Shown: positions 47,602 to 57,565, counted from the first letter of the stretch. The stretch: 64,000 bases of DNA from JAZOXB01 sp040096185 (GCF_040096185.1 NZ_JBBMFF010000241.1:5854-69853); one strand, 5' to 3'. Numbers and translations: made by a program. The notes: a model not told the origin generated them from the letters alone.

Positions 47602-48471
47602 TCAGCCTTCCTCTCTCTTCCGGGCGAGAACGGCCCGGGTGATGTCTGCGGTGTCTTTTTTCAGCTCCGCGATCTCATAGCCTGCGCGGCGCAGCAGGTC
47701 GCACACGGCGGCGTCCTGGCCCATGCCGAATTCGAAGCAAAGCCAGCCGCCGGGGTTGAGCGCGGGGGTGAAGTTGCGCACGATGGCGCGGTAAAAATCC
47801 AGTCCGTCGTCGCCGCCCCAGAGCGCCAGATGCGGCTCATAGTCGCGGACGGACGGATCGAGCGTCTCCATTTCCGCCGTTGTGACATAGGGCGGATTCG
47901 AGACGATCAGGTCAAAGGTGCCGAGAAACGGGGCCGTGGGCTGCCGGACGTCGATCGTCAGGCACTTCACACGGCCGGACAGGCGCTGGCTGCCGACGTT
48001 CTGCCGGGCCACGCGCAGCGCGGCAGGGGAGACGTCTCCGAGCGTCACGCGCGCGTCCTTCACGCGGCGGGCGATGGCAAGGCCGATGCAGCCGGAGCCG
48101 GTGCACAGATCCAGAATGCGCGGATTCTGCTCGAGAAACAGCGCCTTTTTGATGGCAAGCTCCGTTACGGCCATGGTGTCGTCGCGGGGAATGAGCACGT
48201 CGGGCGTGACGGTGAGCGTCATGCCGTAGAAGTCCCATTCACCGAGGATGTATGGCATGGGCTCTCCTGCCACGCGGCGGCGCACAAAGGACTGCGCCAG
48301 CTCACAGATCTCCTCAGAGGCGTAGAGGTCGCGGTCCGAGATCAGCTGCTCTGCCGTTTTGCCGGAGGCCGCGCAGATGAGCTCCCGCGCGACGTTCGAG
48401 GCAAACTGGCCCTCTGTGGGCAGCAAGGCGCGGCGGGCGTCGAGATAGAGCTCGGCGTATTTCTTTACCAC
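47602..48471 (-). CDS. prmC: Release-factor glutamine methyltransferase PrmC
   Basis: A 289-residue SAM methyltransferase that modifies the GGQ glutamine of RF1/RF2. The N-terminal helical domain (about 1-85) is followed by GEWDFYGMTLTVTPDVLIPR, the SAM loop ILDLCTGSGCIGLA and catalytic VSNPPYV. I choose GTG at 48471, overlapping the upstream stop by 7 nt with GAGGA just before it; a longer frame would lie inside the upstream gene and has no family match. Confidence 0.9.
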   Translation of the reverse strand: MVKKYAELYLDARRALLPTEGQFASNVARELICAASGKTAEQLISDRDLYASEEICELAQSFVRRRVAGEPMPYILGEWDFYGMTLTVTPDVLIPRDDTMAVTELAIKKALFLEQNPRILDLCTGSGCIGLAIARRVKDARVTLGDVSPAALRVARQNVGSQRLSGRVKCLTIDVRQPTAPFLGTFDLIVSNPPYVTTAEMETLDPSVRDYEPHLALWGGDDGLDFYRAIVRNFTPALNPGGWLCFEFGMGQDAAVCDLLRRAGYEIAELKKDTADITRAVLARKREEG

Positions 48472-49472
48472 CGGTCCTCGCCCTCCTTTTCCGGCAGAAC
48501 GAGCGTCAGCGCCTCGATGCCGACTTCCAGCATGGAGTCGTCCGGCTCGTTTGTCGTCAGGTACTGCAGCCACATGCCGGGAGCGGACAGCGCGCGCGTC
48601 AGCCAGTTGTCATGGCGGCCGACGAGACGGTTGAATTCATAGCTGATGCCGACGACAATCGGCAGGAGCAGGAGCTTCAGCACCACGCGCACGAGGGCCT
48701 CGAGCCAGTGCGAGGTGATGCCCGCCGTGATCGGCCGCAGCAGCGGCGTGGCAAGGGAAAAGACCAGAATGGAGACGATCATCACGACGAACAGGAAGCT
48801 TGTGCCGCAGCGCGGATGCAGGCGGGTCATTTTGCGCGCGTTTTCGACCGTCAGGGGGAGCTTAGCCTCGTAGCAGCGGATGGTCTTATGCTCCGCGCCG
48901 TGATAGGAGAAGACGCGGCGCATGTCCTTCATGCGGGACACGAGGAACATGTAAGCAAGGAAGATCACGATGCGCAGCAGGCCCTCGAGCAGGTTGCGCA
49001 CGATCTCATTCGTGGTGACAAAGCGGTTCAGGAACGAGCCGAGCAGCGACGGCAGCACGAAGAACAGCGCGATGGAGAACGCCAGCCCGAGCACGACGGA
49101 GAACGTGATGAGCGCGTTCTGCGCCTTCTCGGAGGACAGGCGCTTTTCCAGCCAAGCCTCAAAACGGCCGGGCTCCTTGCCTTTTTCGTCCTCGTCCTCC
49201 TCCGCAAAGAAATCCGCGGAATACATGAGGGCGGAGACGCCGGTCTTCATGGATGTGCAGAAATTGAAGATGCCGCGGATGAACGGCAGCTTCTTCGGCG
49301 ACCACTTCTGCGAGAGCTTCCGCGGCTCGACCTTGCGCTGCAGGCCGTCCTTCGTGCGGACGACAACGGCGGATTTCTCCGGGCCGAGCATCATAATGCC
49401 CTCGATGAGGGCCTGCCCGCCGATCATGGTCTTGAATTGTTCCTGCGGCTGCTGTGTGTTCTTTTTTGCCAT
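48465..49472 (-). CDS. DUF1385 (YqhQ-like) membrane protein
   Basis: A 335-residue protein of the DUF1385 family, with the conserved start MIGGQALIEGIMMLGPEKSAVVVR, FIRGIFNFCTSMKTG and YHGAEHKTIRCYEAKLPLT; about four membrane spans. The middle motif with His, Glu, His and Cys could bind metal. The family is near-universal in Firmicutes and often next to prmC and prfA, but its function is not established. The stop overlaps the prmC start. Confidence 0.9.
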   Translation of the reverse strand: MAKKNTQQPQEQFKTMIGGQALIEGIMMLGPEKSAVVVRTKDGLQRKVEPRKLSQKWSPKKLPFIRGIFNFCTSMKTGVSALMYSADFFAEEDEDEKGKEPGRFEAWLEKRLSSEKAQNALITFSVVLGLAFSIALFFVLPSLLGSFLNRFVTTNEIVRNLLEGLLRIVIFLAYMFLVSRMKDMRRVFSYHGAEHKTIRCYEAKLPLTVENARKMTRLHPRCGTSFLFVVMIVSILVFSLATPLLRPITAGITSHWLEALVRVVLKLLLLPIVVGISYEFNRLVGRHDNWLTRALSAPGMWLQYLTTNEPDDSMLEVGIEALTLVLPEKEGEDRW

Positions 49473-49483
49473 GTGTTTCCTTT

Positions 49484-50914
49484 CTATTGCTCTGCAATGG
49501 GGAGCCGGATGGTGACGACCGCGCCGCCGCCCTCGGCATTGGCGATGTCGAGCACGCCGTTGTGCATCGTAACGATCTCTTCGCAGACCGCAAGGCCGAT
49601 GCCGCTGCCGCGCGCCTTGGAGGCGCCCTTGTAGAATTTCTTTTTCACGAGCGGCAGCTCCTCTTCGGGAATGCCGGGGCCGAAGTCGCGGATGCGGATG
49701 ACGACGGAGTCCTGCCCGTCTGCGTTTTCCCGGCAGATCTCGGCCGTGATCCTGCCGCCCTCGCCGCCGTGCTTGGCGGCATTGTCCAGAATATTCAGGA
49801 AGACCTGCTTCATCCGCGCCGGATCGCAGGGGATTTCGGGGATATCGTCGTCATTTTCCAGGTAGTCCAGCACAATTCCCTCCTGCCGCAGGCGGGAGCC
49901 GTACATGAACACGGTGTCCTCAAACTCCGTGCGCAGGTCGCACGGCACGACGTTCAGGGTAAAGCGGCCGTCCTGAATGCGGGTGAACTCCAGCAGCTCC
50001 TCGACCATGTCCGTCAGGCGGGCGGCCTCGCGCTGGATGATGCTCAGGCCGCGGCGGGCCTCGGCGCTGTCAACGCCAGCTCCGGCGGACAGCAGCGTTT
50101 CGCTCCAGCCGCTGATGGCTGTGAGCGGGGTGCGCAGCTCATGCGAGACGGACGAGACGAACTCGGACTGCATTTTCTCTGCGCGGCTGATCTTTTCAGA
50201 CATTTCGTTGATGGTGTCCGTCAGCTCGCCGATCTCGTCGTCGGACTTCCGCGGGATCTGCACGCCATAGCTGCCAGCGGAGATGCGCTTGGCCGTGGCG
50301 GTCAGCTCCTGCACCGGGACAAGGATGGATTTGACAAAGTAGCGGCCGCTGACATAGACAACGAGCAGCACGATCAGGCCGACAAGCGCGGCGCACAGGC
50401 TGAAGAGCATGATCTGCCGGTCGGCGCGGCGCAGGCTCGTGACATAGCGCAGCACGCCGATGACCTCGCCGTTTGTATAGATGAGCGGGCTGGAGACTGC
50501 CATGATGCGCTCGCCGGTCGCGGGATTTGTTCCGGTGTAGGACGCGATGGCCTTCGTCTCGATGGCCTCGCGGATGTCGGACGTCACACCGGCCATACCG
50601 GAGTACACGCCGTAGGACGAGGCGACGATGCGGTTGTTCGTGTTGACGAACTGCAGCTCCATCTGGTCCTTCGAGTCAAAGCTCTGGGCGAATTTTGCGC
50701 AGGACTGGTAATATTCGTTGTAGCTCTGGCGGACGTAGTTGTCGAAAAAGCTCGTGCTCGTGCGCGCTTTGGCCTCCATCCCGGCCTCCATGCTGGAGTA
50801 GTAATAGTCTGCGACCATGATCGAAAGCGCGATCACGCAGAGAAGCACGATGGCAAACAGAATGCTCAGCGTATTGCGCAGCCAGCGCTTCTGCAGGCCG
50901 CTGTTTCGTTTCAT
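49484..50914 (-). CDS. Two-component sensor histidine kinase
   Basis: A 476-residue membrane kinase. Span 1 is at about 15-37, an extracellular sensor at about 38-167 and span 2 at about 168-190. A HAMP domain follows (about 190-245), then HisKA with the phosphorylated H258 in SSVSHELRTPLTAISG. The HATPase domain has N-box ILDNAAKHGGEGG and G-box RDFGPGIPEEEL. The start at 50914 follows GGGAGGAACC; an upstream frame extension lacks a ribosome site. The partner response regulator ends 17 nt upstream, and a VCBS-like lipoprotein precedes both. Confidence 0.93.
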   Translation of the reverse strand: MKRNSGLQKRWLRNTLSILFAIVLLCVIALSIMVADYYYSSMEAGMEAKARTSTSFFDNYVRQSYNEYYQSCAKFAQSFDSKDQMELQFVNTNNRIVASSYGVYSGMAGVTSDIREAIETKAIASYTGTNPATGERIMAVSSPLIYTNGEVIGVLRYVTSLRRADRQIMLFSLCAALVGLIVLLVVYVSGRYFVKSILVPVQELTATAKRISAGSYGVQIPRKSDDEIGELTDTINEMSEKISRAEKMQSEFVSSVSHELRTPLTAISGWSETLLSAGAGVDSAEARRGLSIIQREAARLTDMVEELLEFTRIQDGRFTLNVVPCDLRTEFEDTVFMYGSRLRQEGIVLDYLENDDDIPEIPCDPARMKQVFLNILDNAAKHGGEGGRITAEICRENADGQDSVVIRIRDFGPGIPEEELPLVKKKFYKGASKARGSGIGLAVCEEIVTMHNGVLDIANAEGGGAVVTIRLPIAEQ

Positions 50915-50931
50915 GGCGGTTCCTCCCGGGC

Positions 50932-51618
50932 TTACAGGCCCCATTTATACCCGTAGCCCCAGACCGTCGTGATGTAGGTCGGGTTTGCGGTGTTATCCTC
51001 GATCTTGATGCGCAGGCGGCGGATGTTCACATCCACGATCTTGAGCTCACCGTCATAATCGCGGCCCCAGACCGAGGTGAGAATGTCTTCCCGCGACAGG
51101 ACGCGGCCGGGGTTCTGCATGAACAGCTGCAGAATGGCGAACTCCACCTGCGTGAGCTTGATGCGGCGGCCGCTCTTTTCGAGTGTGCGGTTGCGCAGGT
51201 TGAGCGTGAACGGCTCGTGGACGATGACTTCGGGATCTGCCTCGGCCGCGCCGCCGATGCGGCGGTAGAGCGCGTCGATGCGCGCCGTCAGCTCGGCGGG
51301 GGAGAAGGGCTTGGTGACATAGTCGTCCGCGCCGGTCATAAGGCCCGTGACCTTGTCCATCTCCTGCGTGCGCGCCGTGAGCATGATGATGCCGATGGCC
51401 TTGTTCGTCGCACGGATGCTGCGGCAGACCTCGAAGCCGTCGATATCCGGCAGCATGATGTCCAGAATGGCCACGCCGGTGTCCGGGTTTTCCTTCAGGC
51501 GCTCAAGCGCCTCGCGGCCGGTCCCGGCCTCGATGGCCTCATAGCCCGCCCGCTTGAGATTGATGACGACGAAGCTGCGGATGCTGACCTCGTCCTCCAG
51601 AATCAGTACCTTTTTCAT
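50932..51618 (-). CDS. OmpR-family response regulator
   Basis: A 228-residue regulator. The receiver domain has acidic residues E8-D9-E10, phosphoacceptor D53 in VAILDIMLPDIDG, T/A switch LTAR and K in YVTKPFSPAEL. The winged-helix output domain is C-terminal (LTQVEFAILQLFMQNPGRVLSRE ... DVNIRRLRIKIED and YGYKWGL). The ATG at 51618 follows AAGGAGAG. It pairs with the adjacent kinase; target genes are unknown. Confidence 0.95.
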   Translation of the reverse strand: MKKVLILEDEVSIRSFVVINLKRAGYEAIEAGTGREALERLKENPDTGVAILDIMLPDIDGFEVCRSIRATNKAIGIIMLTARTQEMDKVTGLMTGADDYVTKPFSPAELTARIDALYRRIGGAAEADPEVIVHEPFTLNLRNRTLEKSGRRIKLTQVEFAILQLFMQNPGRVLSREDILTSVWGRDYDGELKIVDVNIRRLRIKIEDNTANPTYITTVWGYGYKWGL

Positions 51619-51673
51619 GCTTCTCTCCTTTTCCTGCCTTCCGCCGAGCGGCGGAGACTGCAACGGGGATCGG

Positions 51674-53008
51674 TCAGGACGTTGTAACGTCGCCGGTCTT
51701 CCAGTCGTTCTGAATAAAATGGAATTGCGTGCGGATGGCATCGGCCGTGATGCCGAGCGCCACGGCGCGGCGTGCCAGACGGCAGACATAGACCGTCTCG
51801 CCCTTCTGCGTCAGGACCTGCCAGCCGTCTCCAAGTGCGCTGAGGTCCGATGCGGACAGGGCGGCAATCGTCAGAAGCTCCTCAGTGCTGCCGCCGGCTT
51901 CCCACAGAAAGCGGTAGCCGAGCGTGCTGCCTGCCACGGCGCTGCGTGTGAGCACGAGGTGCTCCTGCCACAACGTCGGGATCTGCAGATACCAGCCGCC
52001 CGTGTGGCAGTGGAATGTCAGCAGCTTCTCGTCCCGGGAACCGTCGAGGTGCAGATTATACCAGCTGACAAGGTACTGATCCTGCGAGCTGGCATCATAG
52101 TCGAGCGACGGCATGGGGCAGAGCATCGGCAGCTCGATCAGGCCGTCCTTGTCGATGTCGCCGCCGTAAATGTAGTAATCACGCAGGGTCTGCACGTCGG
52201 TGTTGGCGTCCTCCGAGCGGGAGAGGTTGGTGAACACCCCGTCGCGGAAGACGAAAATATCTGTGATCAGGCTGCCGTCGCTGTATTCCGAGGCGACGAA
52301 GACCGCTGCGACGTTCCGGCACATATAGCCCGTCAGAATGCGCTTGACGGACGAGACAGCCACAGACATCGAGACCTCGCGCTCACGCTTGAGCTGACCG
52401 TCGGCCCAGCAGTACAGCTCGGCAATGCCGTTCTGCGAATCGCCGCCGCTGTGCAGCACAACGATCTCCTGCCGGCTGTCCGCGTCCAGATCGGGCGTGA
52501 CGAACTCAGCGTATTCCGTGCTCATCAGCTCGGTCAGCGTGCCGCCGCGCAGGGAATAGACATTCATGAGCTGCGGGACCTGATCGCTGATCTGGCGGCC
52601 GACAACGAGCTCATAGCCCGGCTGGTCGTCGAACGCAACATAGGAGACATGGTGGAACGCGCTGCCTGCGCCCTGCACGGATGCAGCCAGCGTGAAGGCC
52701 TCGTTCTGCCGGTCAAAGACATAGATGCCGAGCGGAAGCTCGCCGGTCGTTTTGCAGTAGACGACGGCTTCGTCCTCACCGTCGCCGTCGAGGTCGACCA
52801 TCTGCACGACCTGCTGGTTATCGCCGGAGACCGGCGGGGCATAGACCGCACCGTCCGGCAGGGCCAATTCGATGGCGTTCTGCAGGTCATAGTATTCCTC
52901 TGACTGCTTCGGAACGGCGTAAAGTCCCTCTTCGGGCTCCAGAAAGCACCCGCCGAGCAGCAGGCAGGCCAGCAGCAGGGGAAGGAAGCGGATGCATTTC
53001 TTCTTCAT
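51674..53008 (-). CDS. Lipoprotein with VCBS/FG-GAP-like calcium-binding repeats
   Basis: A 444-residue secreted lipoprotein. The start at 53008 (after AAAGGAGA) gives a signal peptide with lipobox LLGGC. Several short acidic repeats of the VCBS/FG-GAP type follow: VDLDGDGEDEAVVY, TPDLDADSRQEIVVL and GGDIDKDGLIELPML. These usually form beta-propeller blades that bind calcium. It has its own promoter and is followed by the response regulator and kinase, so it may be an accessory sensor or envelope-stress target of that system. The function is not established. Confidence 0.8.
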   Translation of the reverse strand: MKKKCIRFLPLLLACLLLGGCFLEPEEGLYAVPKQSEEYYDLQNAIELALPDGAVYAPPVSGDNQQVVQMVDLDGDGEDEAVVYCKTTGELPLGIYVFDRQNEAFTLAASVQGAGSAFHHVSYVAFDDQPGYELVVGRQISDQVPQLMNVYSLRGGTLTELMSTEYAEFVTPDLDADSRQEIVVLHSGGDSQNGIAELYCWADGQLKREREVSMSVAVSSVKRILTGYMCRNVAAVFVASEYSDGSLITDIFVFRDGVFTNLSRSEDANTDVQTLRDYYIYGGDIDKDGLIELPMLCPMPSLDYDASSQDQYLVSWYNLHLDGSRDEKLLTFHCHTGGWYLQIPTLWQEHLVLTRSAVAGSTLGYRFLWEAGGSTEELLTIAALSASDLSALGDGWQVLTQKGETVYVCRLARRAVALGITADAIRTQFHFIQNDWKTGDVTTS

Positions 53009-53046
53009 CGGGTGCGTTCTCCTTTCGCCGATATTCTCCATCCAAT

Positions 53047-53075
53047 ATTATAACATAAATCGTAACCATTGTGTA
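53047..53075 (-). promoter_or_regulatory. Promoter of the lipoprotein/two-component/recA operon
   Basis: On the minus strand TACACA (53075-53070), a 17-bp spacer and a perfect TATAAT (53052-53047), about 39 bp before the lipoprotein start. It may serve all genes down to pgsA, since they are closely spaced. Confidence 0.6.
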
Positions 53076-53118
53076 GTGGGTCTGTCATTTTTGTGGGCAA
53101 AATTTCGGCCGGGCCGGG

Positions 53119-56100
53119 TCATTTCAGCACGACGGAATCCTCACCGAGCAGGGCGCGCAGCTCCTGCAGCATATCGCCGCGCAGCCCGCACTGTGTGCCG
53201 CGGCGGACGCCCGTATCCGCAAAATACAGGACGGCCGCCACATTGCCGGGGAACATGTTGAGCGTGGCGCGGACCTTGCCGAACAGCGGCGACTGCTCCG
53301 ACGGCAGGCGCAGATACAGCCGCGAGGCCTGCAGGACCGCCTGCTCCTGCGCAGCGGGGCGCGGCGCGGCGGCCATGGGCGGCGGAGCCTGCTTTGTGAA
53401 GGACTCAAGCGGGTCAAAGCGATTGACCACGAGCTGCGGGGCCTTTTCGTCGCGCACGGAGATGCGGCCCTCGGCTACGACGGCGGCGTTTTCCGTCAGC
53501 AGACTGCCGCTGCGTTCGAGCACGTTCGAGAACGTCAGCAGCTCCATCGCCGCCGTGTCGTCCTCCAGTGTGACATAGGCCATCATGGATCCGTTGCGGG
53601 TCGTCTTGCGGCGGATCTCCTCGACCATGCCCGCGATGCGAACGTTCTGGCCGTCGTGGAAGAAGCCGTCGTTCTCTTCAAACGACTGCAGGATGCGCAG
53701 CACGGGCGTGACGCCCGCCGCGCGCAGCCGCGTGCGGTATTCGTCGAGCGGATGGCCGGAGAGATAGAGGCCGACCGTCTCCTTTTCCATCTGCATGAGC
53801 TCCGCCGGGCGCAGCGGGGGGAGCTTCGGCGCGGGAATCTCCGGCATGCCGCCGTCCTCCGGGCCGAAGAGCTGCAGCTGCCCCTCGAGATTGCGGCGGT
53901 AGGTGTCCGCCGCGGCGTCGAGCACCATTTCGTAAATGGCCAGCATCTGCCCACGGCCCATGCCGAGGCCGTCCATCGCGCCGCATTTGATAAGGTTTTC
54001 CACGGCGCGCTTGTTGAGGTCCGAGCCCTGCATACGGCGGGCAAAGTCCTCCAGCGAGACAAAGCGGCCGTTTTCCGCGCGCTCTGCCATGACCTGCCGG
54101 ATGAGGCCGCGGCCAATGTTCTTCACGGCCCCGAGGCCGAAGCGGATGCCGTCCGGCTCCACGGTGAACTTATCCTCCGAGGCGTTGATGTCCGGGTGCA
54201 GCAGGCGGATGCCCATGTCGCGGCAGTCGGCGATGTATCCGGCTGTCTTCGTGGAGTTGTCCAGCACGGATGTCAGCAGCGCCGCCATATATTCGCGGGG
54301 ATAGTGGCACTTGAGATAGGCCGTGTCATAGGTGACCTTGGCATAGCATACGGCGTGCGCCTTGTTGAAGGCGTAGTTCGCGAAATCCAGAATTTCCTTG
54401 TAAATGGCCTCCGCCGCCGTCTCAGACACGCCGTTTGCGATCGCGCCGGGGATGCCGCGCGCGGCGTCACCGTGGACGAAGGTCTGCCGCTCGGCGATGA
54501 TGACCTTTTCCTTCTTTTTGGAGATGGCGCGGCGCATGTTGTCCGCCTGCCCGAGGCTGTAGCCGCCGAGCTTGCGGAAGATCTCAATGACCTGCTCCTG
54601 ATAGACGATGCAGCCGTAGGTCACGGCGAGGATCGGCTCGAGCTGCGGGCAGAGATAGGTGATGCGCTCCGGGTGGGATTTGTTTTCAATAAAGCGCGGG
54701 ATGGAGTCCATGGGGCCCGGGCGGTAGAGGGCGACGATGGCGGTGAGGTCCTCGATGGACTGCGGCTTCATGTTGACACACACGCCCGTGATCCCGGCGG
54801 ATTCCAGCTGGAAAACGCCCGCCGTCTTGCCATCACCCAGCATGGCGAACGTTGCAGCGTCGCCGTCCGGCAGCCGCTTGAGATCAAAGTCCGGCTCGCG
54901 GCGGCGGATGGCGCGGGCGGCGTCGTCGAGGATCGTCAGATTGCGCAGGCCGAGAAAGTCCATTTTGAGAAGGCCAAGCTCCTCGATGGTCGTCATGGTA
55001 AACTGCGTGACGATGGTCTCGTCGTTGCGCGCCAACGGCACATAGTCGCTGACGGGATTTGCCGTGATGACGACGCCTGCGGCGTGCGTCGAGGTGTTGC
55101 GGGGCATGCCCTCGAGGCCGCGCGCCGTGTCGACGAGCTTTTTGATGCGCTCGTCGCTCTCGACCATTGTGCGCAGCTGCGGCGAGATGCGCAGCGCCTC
55201 GTCGAGCGTCATGTGCGGCGTGGCGGGAATCTGCTTGGCCACGGCATCCGTTTCGGCATACGTCAGGTTCATGACGCGGCCGACGTCGCGGATGGCGGCG
55301 CGGGCGGCCATGGTGCCGAACGTCACGATCTGTGCCACATGGTCCTTGCCGTATTTGCCCATGACGTAGTCGATGACCTCGCCGCGGCGGAGCTGGCAGA
55401 AGTCCGTATCGAAATCCGGCATGCTCACGCGCTCCGGGTTCAGAAAGCGTTCGAAGATAAGGTGATACTGCATGGGGTCCATCTCGGTGATGTGCATGCA
55501 GTAGGCTGCGATGGAGCCGGCGCCGGAGCCGCGCCCCGGCCCGACCGGGATGCCCTGCTCCTTGGCCCAGCGGATGAAATCCGCCACAATGAGATAATAG
55601 TCGACATAGCCCATCTTCTCCACGACGGACATCTCGTATTCCAGCCGCTCACGGTAGCCCGCAGGGGCATCCGGGTAGCGCTCACGGAAGCCCTCATCGC
55701 ACATGCGGCGGAAATACGTCAGAGAATCGCTCCCGTCCGGGGGCGTGAAGGCGGGCAGATGATAGTGGTTGAATTCAAATTCGACCTTGCAGCGGTCGGC
55801 AATGCGCTGTGTGTTTTCCAGCGCCTCCGGCAGGGCGGGGAAGAGGGCGCGCATCTCGTCCTCGGACTTCAGGTAGAACTCCTGCGTCTCAAAGCGCATG
55901 CGGTTCGGGTCATCGAGCGTCTTGCCGGTCTGGATGCACAGCAGCACATCCTGCAGCTCACTGTCCTCGCGCGTGAGATAATGCGCGTCGTTCGTCGCCA
56001 CGAGCGGAAGGCCCGTCTCCTGCGCGATGCGCAGCAGGCCGCGGTTGACCTCACGCTGCTCCGGAATGCCGTGGTCCTGCAGCTCCAGATAGAAATGCTC

Positions 56101-56601
56101 CGGGCCGAAAATGCCGGAAAGCTCCAGCGCATAGGCCTTGGCTCCGTCATAGTCCCCGGCGCGCAGCCTGCGCGGGATCTCGCCCGCCAGACAGGCCGAC
56201 AGAGCGATCAGACCCTCGCTGTGCTGCCGCAGCAGGGCGAGGTCTACGCGGGGCTTGCCGTAAAAGCCCTGCAGGAACCCCATGGAGACCAGATAGCTCA
56301 GATTGCGGTAGCCCGTTTCGTTTTCGCACAGCAGGACCAGATGGCGCGCGTCATTGTCCACACCGTGGACGCGGTCTGCCATGGTGCGCGGTGCGACATA
56401 GACCTCGCAGCCGATGATGGGCTTGATGCCCTCGGCCTTTGCAGCACGATAAAAGTCGATCACGCCGTACATGACGCCGTGATCGGTGATGGCCAGCGCA
56501 GTCTGGCCCAGCTCTTTGGCGCGCGCAGCAAGCCTGCCAATGCGGCATGCGCCGTCGAGCAGACTGAATTCGCTGTGGACGTGAAGATGTACGAATGCCA
56601 T
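53119..56601 (-). CDS. dnaE: DNA polymerase III subunit alpha (DnaE)
   Basis: An 1160-residue replicative polymerase. The N-terminal PHP domain begins FVHLHVHSEFSLLDGACRI. The C-family polymerase core has the metal-binding aspartates in MPDFDTDF and GPGRGSGAGSIAAY. Helix-hairpin-helix and OB-fold (VRIAGMVEEIRRKT) regions are C-terminal. There is no exonuclease insert, so it is of DnaE rather than PolC type. It starts 34 nt after whiA. Some clostridia have both DnaE and PolC; PolC is not in this window. Confidence 0.97.
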   Translation of the reverse strand: MAFVHLHVHSEFSLLDGACRIGRLAARAKELGQTALAITDHGVMYGVIDFYRAAKAEGIKPIIGCEVYVAPRTMADRVHGVDNDARHLVLLCENETGYRNLSYLVSMGFLQGFYGKPRVDLALLRQHSEGLIALSACLAGEIPRRLRAGDYDGAKAYALELSGIFGPEHFYLELQDHGIPEQREVNRGLLRIAQETGLPLVATNDAHYLTREDSELQDVLLCIQTGKTLDDPNRMRFETQEFYLKSEDEMRALFPALPEALENTQRIADRCKVEFEFNHYHLPAFTPPDGSDSLTYFRRMCDEGFRERYPDAPAGYRERLEYEMSVVEKMGYVDYYLIVADFIRWAKEQGIPVGPGRGSGAGSIAAYCMHITEMDPMQYHLIFERFLNPERVSMPDFDTDFCQLRRGEVIDYVMGKYGKDHVAQIVTFGTMAARAAIRDVGRVMNLTYAETDAVAKQIPATPHMTLDEALRISPQLRTMVESDERIKKLVDTARGLEGMPRNTSTHAAGVVITANPVSDYVPLARNDETIVTQFTMTTIEELGLLKMDFLGLRNLTILDDAARAIRRREPDFDLKRLPDGDAATFAMLGDGKTAGVFQLESAGITGVCVNMKPQSIEDLTAIVALYRPGPMDSIPRFIENKSHPERITYLCPQLEPILAVTYGCIVYQEQVIEIFRKLGGYSLGQADNMRRAISKKKEKVIIAERQTFVHGDAARGIPGAIANGVSETAAEAIYKEILDFANYAFNKAHAVCYAKVTYDTAYLKCHYPREYMAALLTSVLDNSTKTAGYIADCRDMGIRLLHPDINASEDKFTVEPDGIRFGLGAVKNIGRGLIRQVMAERAENGRFVSLEDFARRMQGSDLNKRAVENLIKCGAMDGLGMGRGQMLAIYEMVLDAAADTYRRNLEGQLQLFGPEDGGMPEIPAPKLPPLRPAELMQMEKETVGLYLSGHPLDEYRTRLRAAGVTPVLRILQSFEENDGFFHDGQNVRIAGMVEEIRRKTTRNGSMMAYVTLEDDTAAMELLTFSNVLERSGSLLTENAAVVAEGRISVRDEKAPQLVVNRFDPLESFTKQAPPPMAAAPRPAAQEQAVLQASRLYLRLPSEQSPLFGKVRATLNMFPGNVAAVLYFADTGVRRGTQCGLRGDMLQELRALLGEDSVVLK

Positions 56602-56635
56602 GAGGCAGCCTTCCTTTCTCGGAAAAGCGCGGCGG

Positions 56636-57565
56636 TCACGCCGGGCCTTCTTCGGTCGTCTCCGTGCCCTCTGCCGCCAGAGTCAGCAGCTTGCGCATGC
56701 GGTGGTTGACGGTGGACTTGCTGGTGGGCGGCTCGTGAAGCTCTGCCAGCTCGGAGAGCGTGGCCTCCGGGTGCTCGCGGCGCAGCAGGGCCGTCTGCAG
56801 GAGCTTTTCGGGCAGGGTATCCAGCCGCCCCTGTGCCTCGAGTGTGCGCAGCGCGGCAAGCTGCTCCTGCGCGGCGTCCACGGCCTTGGTGACGTTTGCG
56901 GTGTCGCAGTTCGTCTTGCGGTTGGCGTCGTTGCGCCAGTCCTTTTCAATCTTGGCCTGCATGACGGTCATGGCGCTGACCGGCGCGCCCATCAGGGCCA
57001 GCAGCTCCTCGATGGTCTCGCTCTGCTTGAAGTAGAGAATGCTGCTTCCCTTGCGCTCCGTCTGCTTCGGCGTCAGGCCCATCTCCAGCAGCAGCGTGCC
57101 CGTCTCGGCGCATACGCGCCGGTGCGAGGTGGAGAATTCCAGATGATAGCGCTTGGCAGGGTCTGTGACGGAGCCGCCCGCCAGAAAGGCTCCGCGCAGG
57201 AAGGCGCGGCGGCAGCAGTCATTTTCCAGCAGGGCAAGATTCACATGCAGTGCAAGGCTCGATTCGGCGGAAAAGCCGCAGAGCGTGAAAACATGCGAGA
57301 TTTTTTCCGGGTCCTCCAGCACGAGCACGCGCTTGCCCTGCGCCTCCGGCTCCGGCAGCGCGTCAAAGCGCAGGCCGAATCCGCGCTGCAGCAGGCGCGG
57401 CAGCCGCGCGGCGAATTCCGGATTCTCCGTGACGATGCGGATGCACGAGGCACTGAAATGATTGGCATACAGGAGTGCGCCTAGCATCTCGGCCAGCGCG
57501 CAGCATTTTGCGCCCGGTGCCGTGCGGCAGAGCTCCCGTTTCACGTTGGCGGAAAAGGAGATCAT
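56636..57565 (-). CDS. whiA: DNA-binding protein WhiA
   Basis: A 309-residue regulator of cell division/sporulation genes in Gram-positives. The N-terminal half is a degenerate LAGLIDADG homing-endonuclease fold (FSANVKRELC, CRRAFLRGAFLAGGSVTDP, LTPKQTERKGSSILYFK). The C-terminal WhiA helix-turn-helix has HPEATLSELAELHEPPTSKSTVNHRMRKL. Its start overlaps the rapZ-like stop by 4 nt, the usual coupling in the rapZ-yvcK-whiA group. Confidence 0.96.
   Translation of the reverse strand: MISFSANVKRELCRTAPGAKCCALAEMLGALLYANHFSASCIRIVTENPEFAARLPRLLQRGFGLRFDALPEPEAQGKRVLVLEDPEKISHVFTLCGFSAESSLALHVNLALLENDCCRRAFLRGAFLAGGSVTDPAKRYHLEFSTSHRRVCAETGTLLLEMGLTPKQTERKGSSILYFKQSETIEELLALMGAPVSAMTVMQAKIEKDWRNDANRKTNCDTANVTKAVDAAQEQLAALRTLEAQGRLDTLPEKLLQTALLRREHPEATLSELAELHEPPTSKSTVNHRMRKLLTLAAEGTETTEEGPA

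Noticed and set aside
44513..47680. 1055-codon plus-strand frame opposite rimO-recX-recA
   Set aside because: It is a shadow of three well-identified genes with correct overlaps on the other strand.
53656..56709. 1017-codon plus-strand frame opposite dnaE
   Set aside because: The minus-strand frame carries all DnaE motifs; the plus frame has a His/Arg/Ala-rich shadow composition and no start signal.
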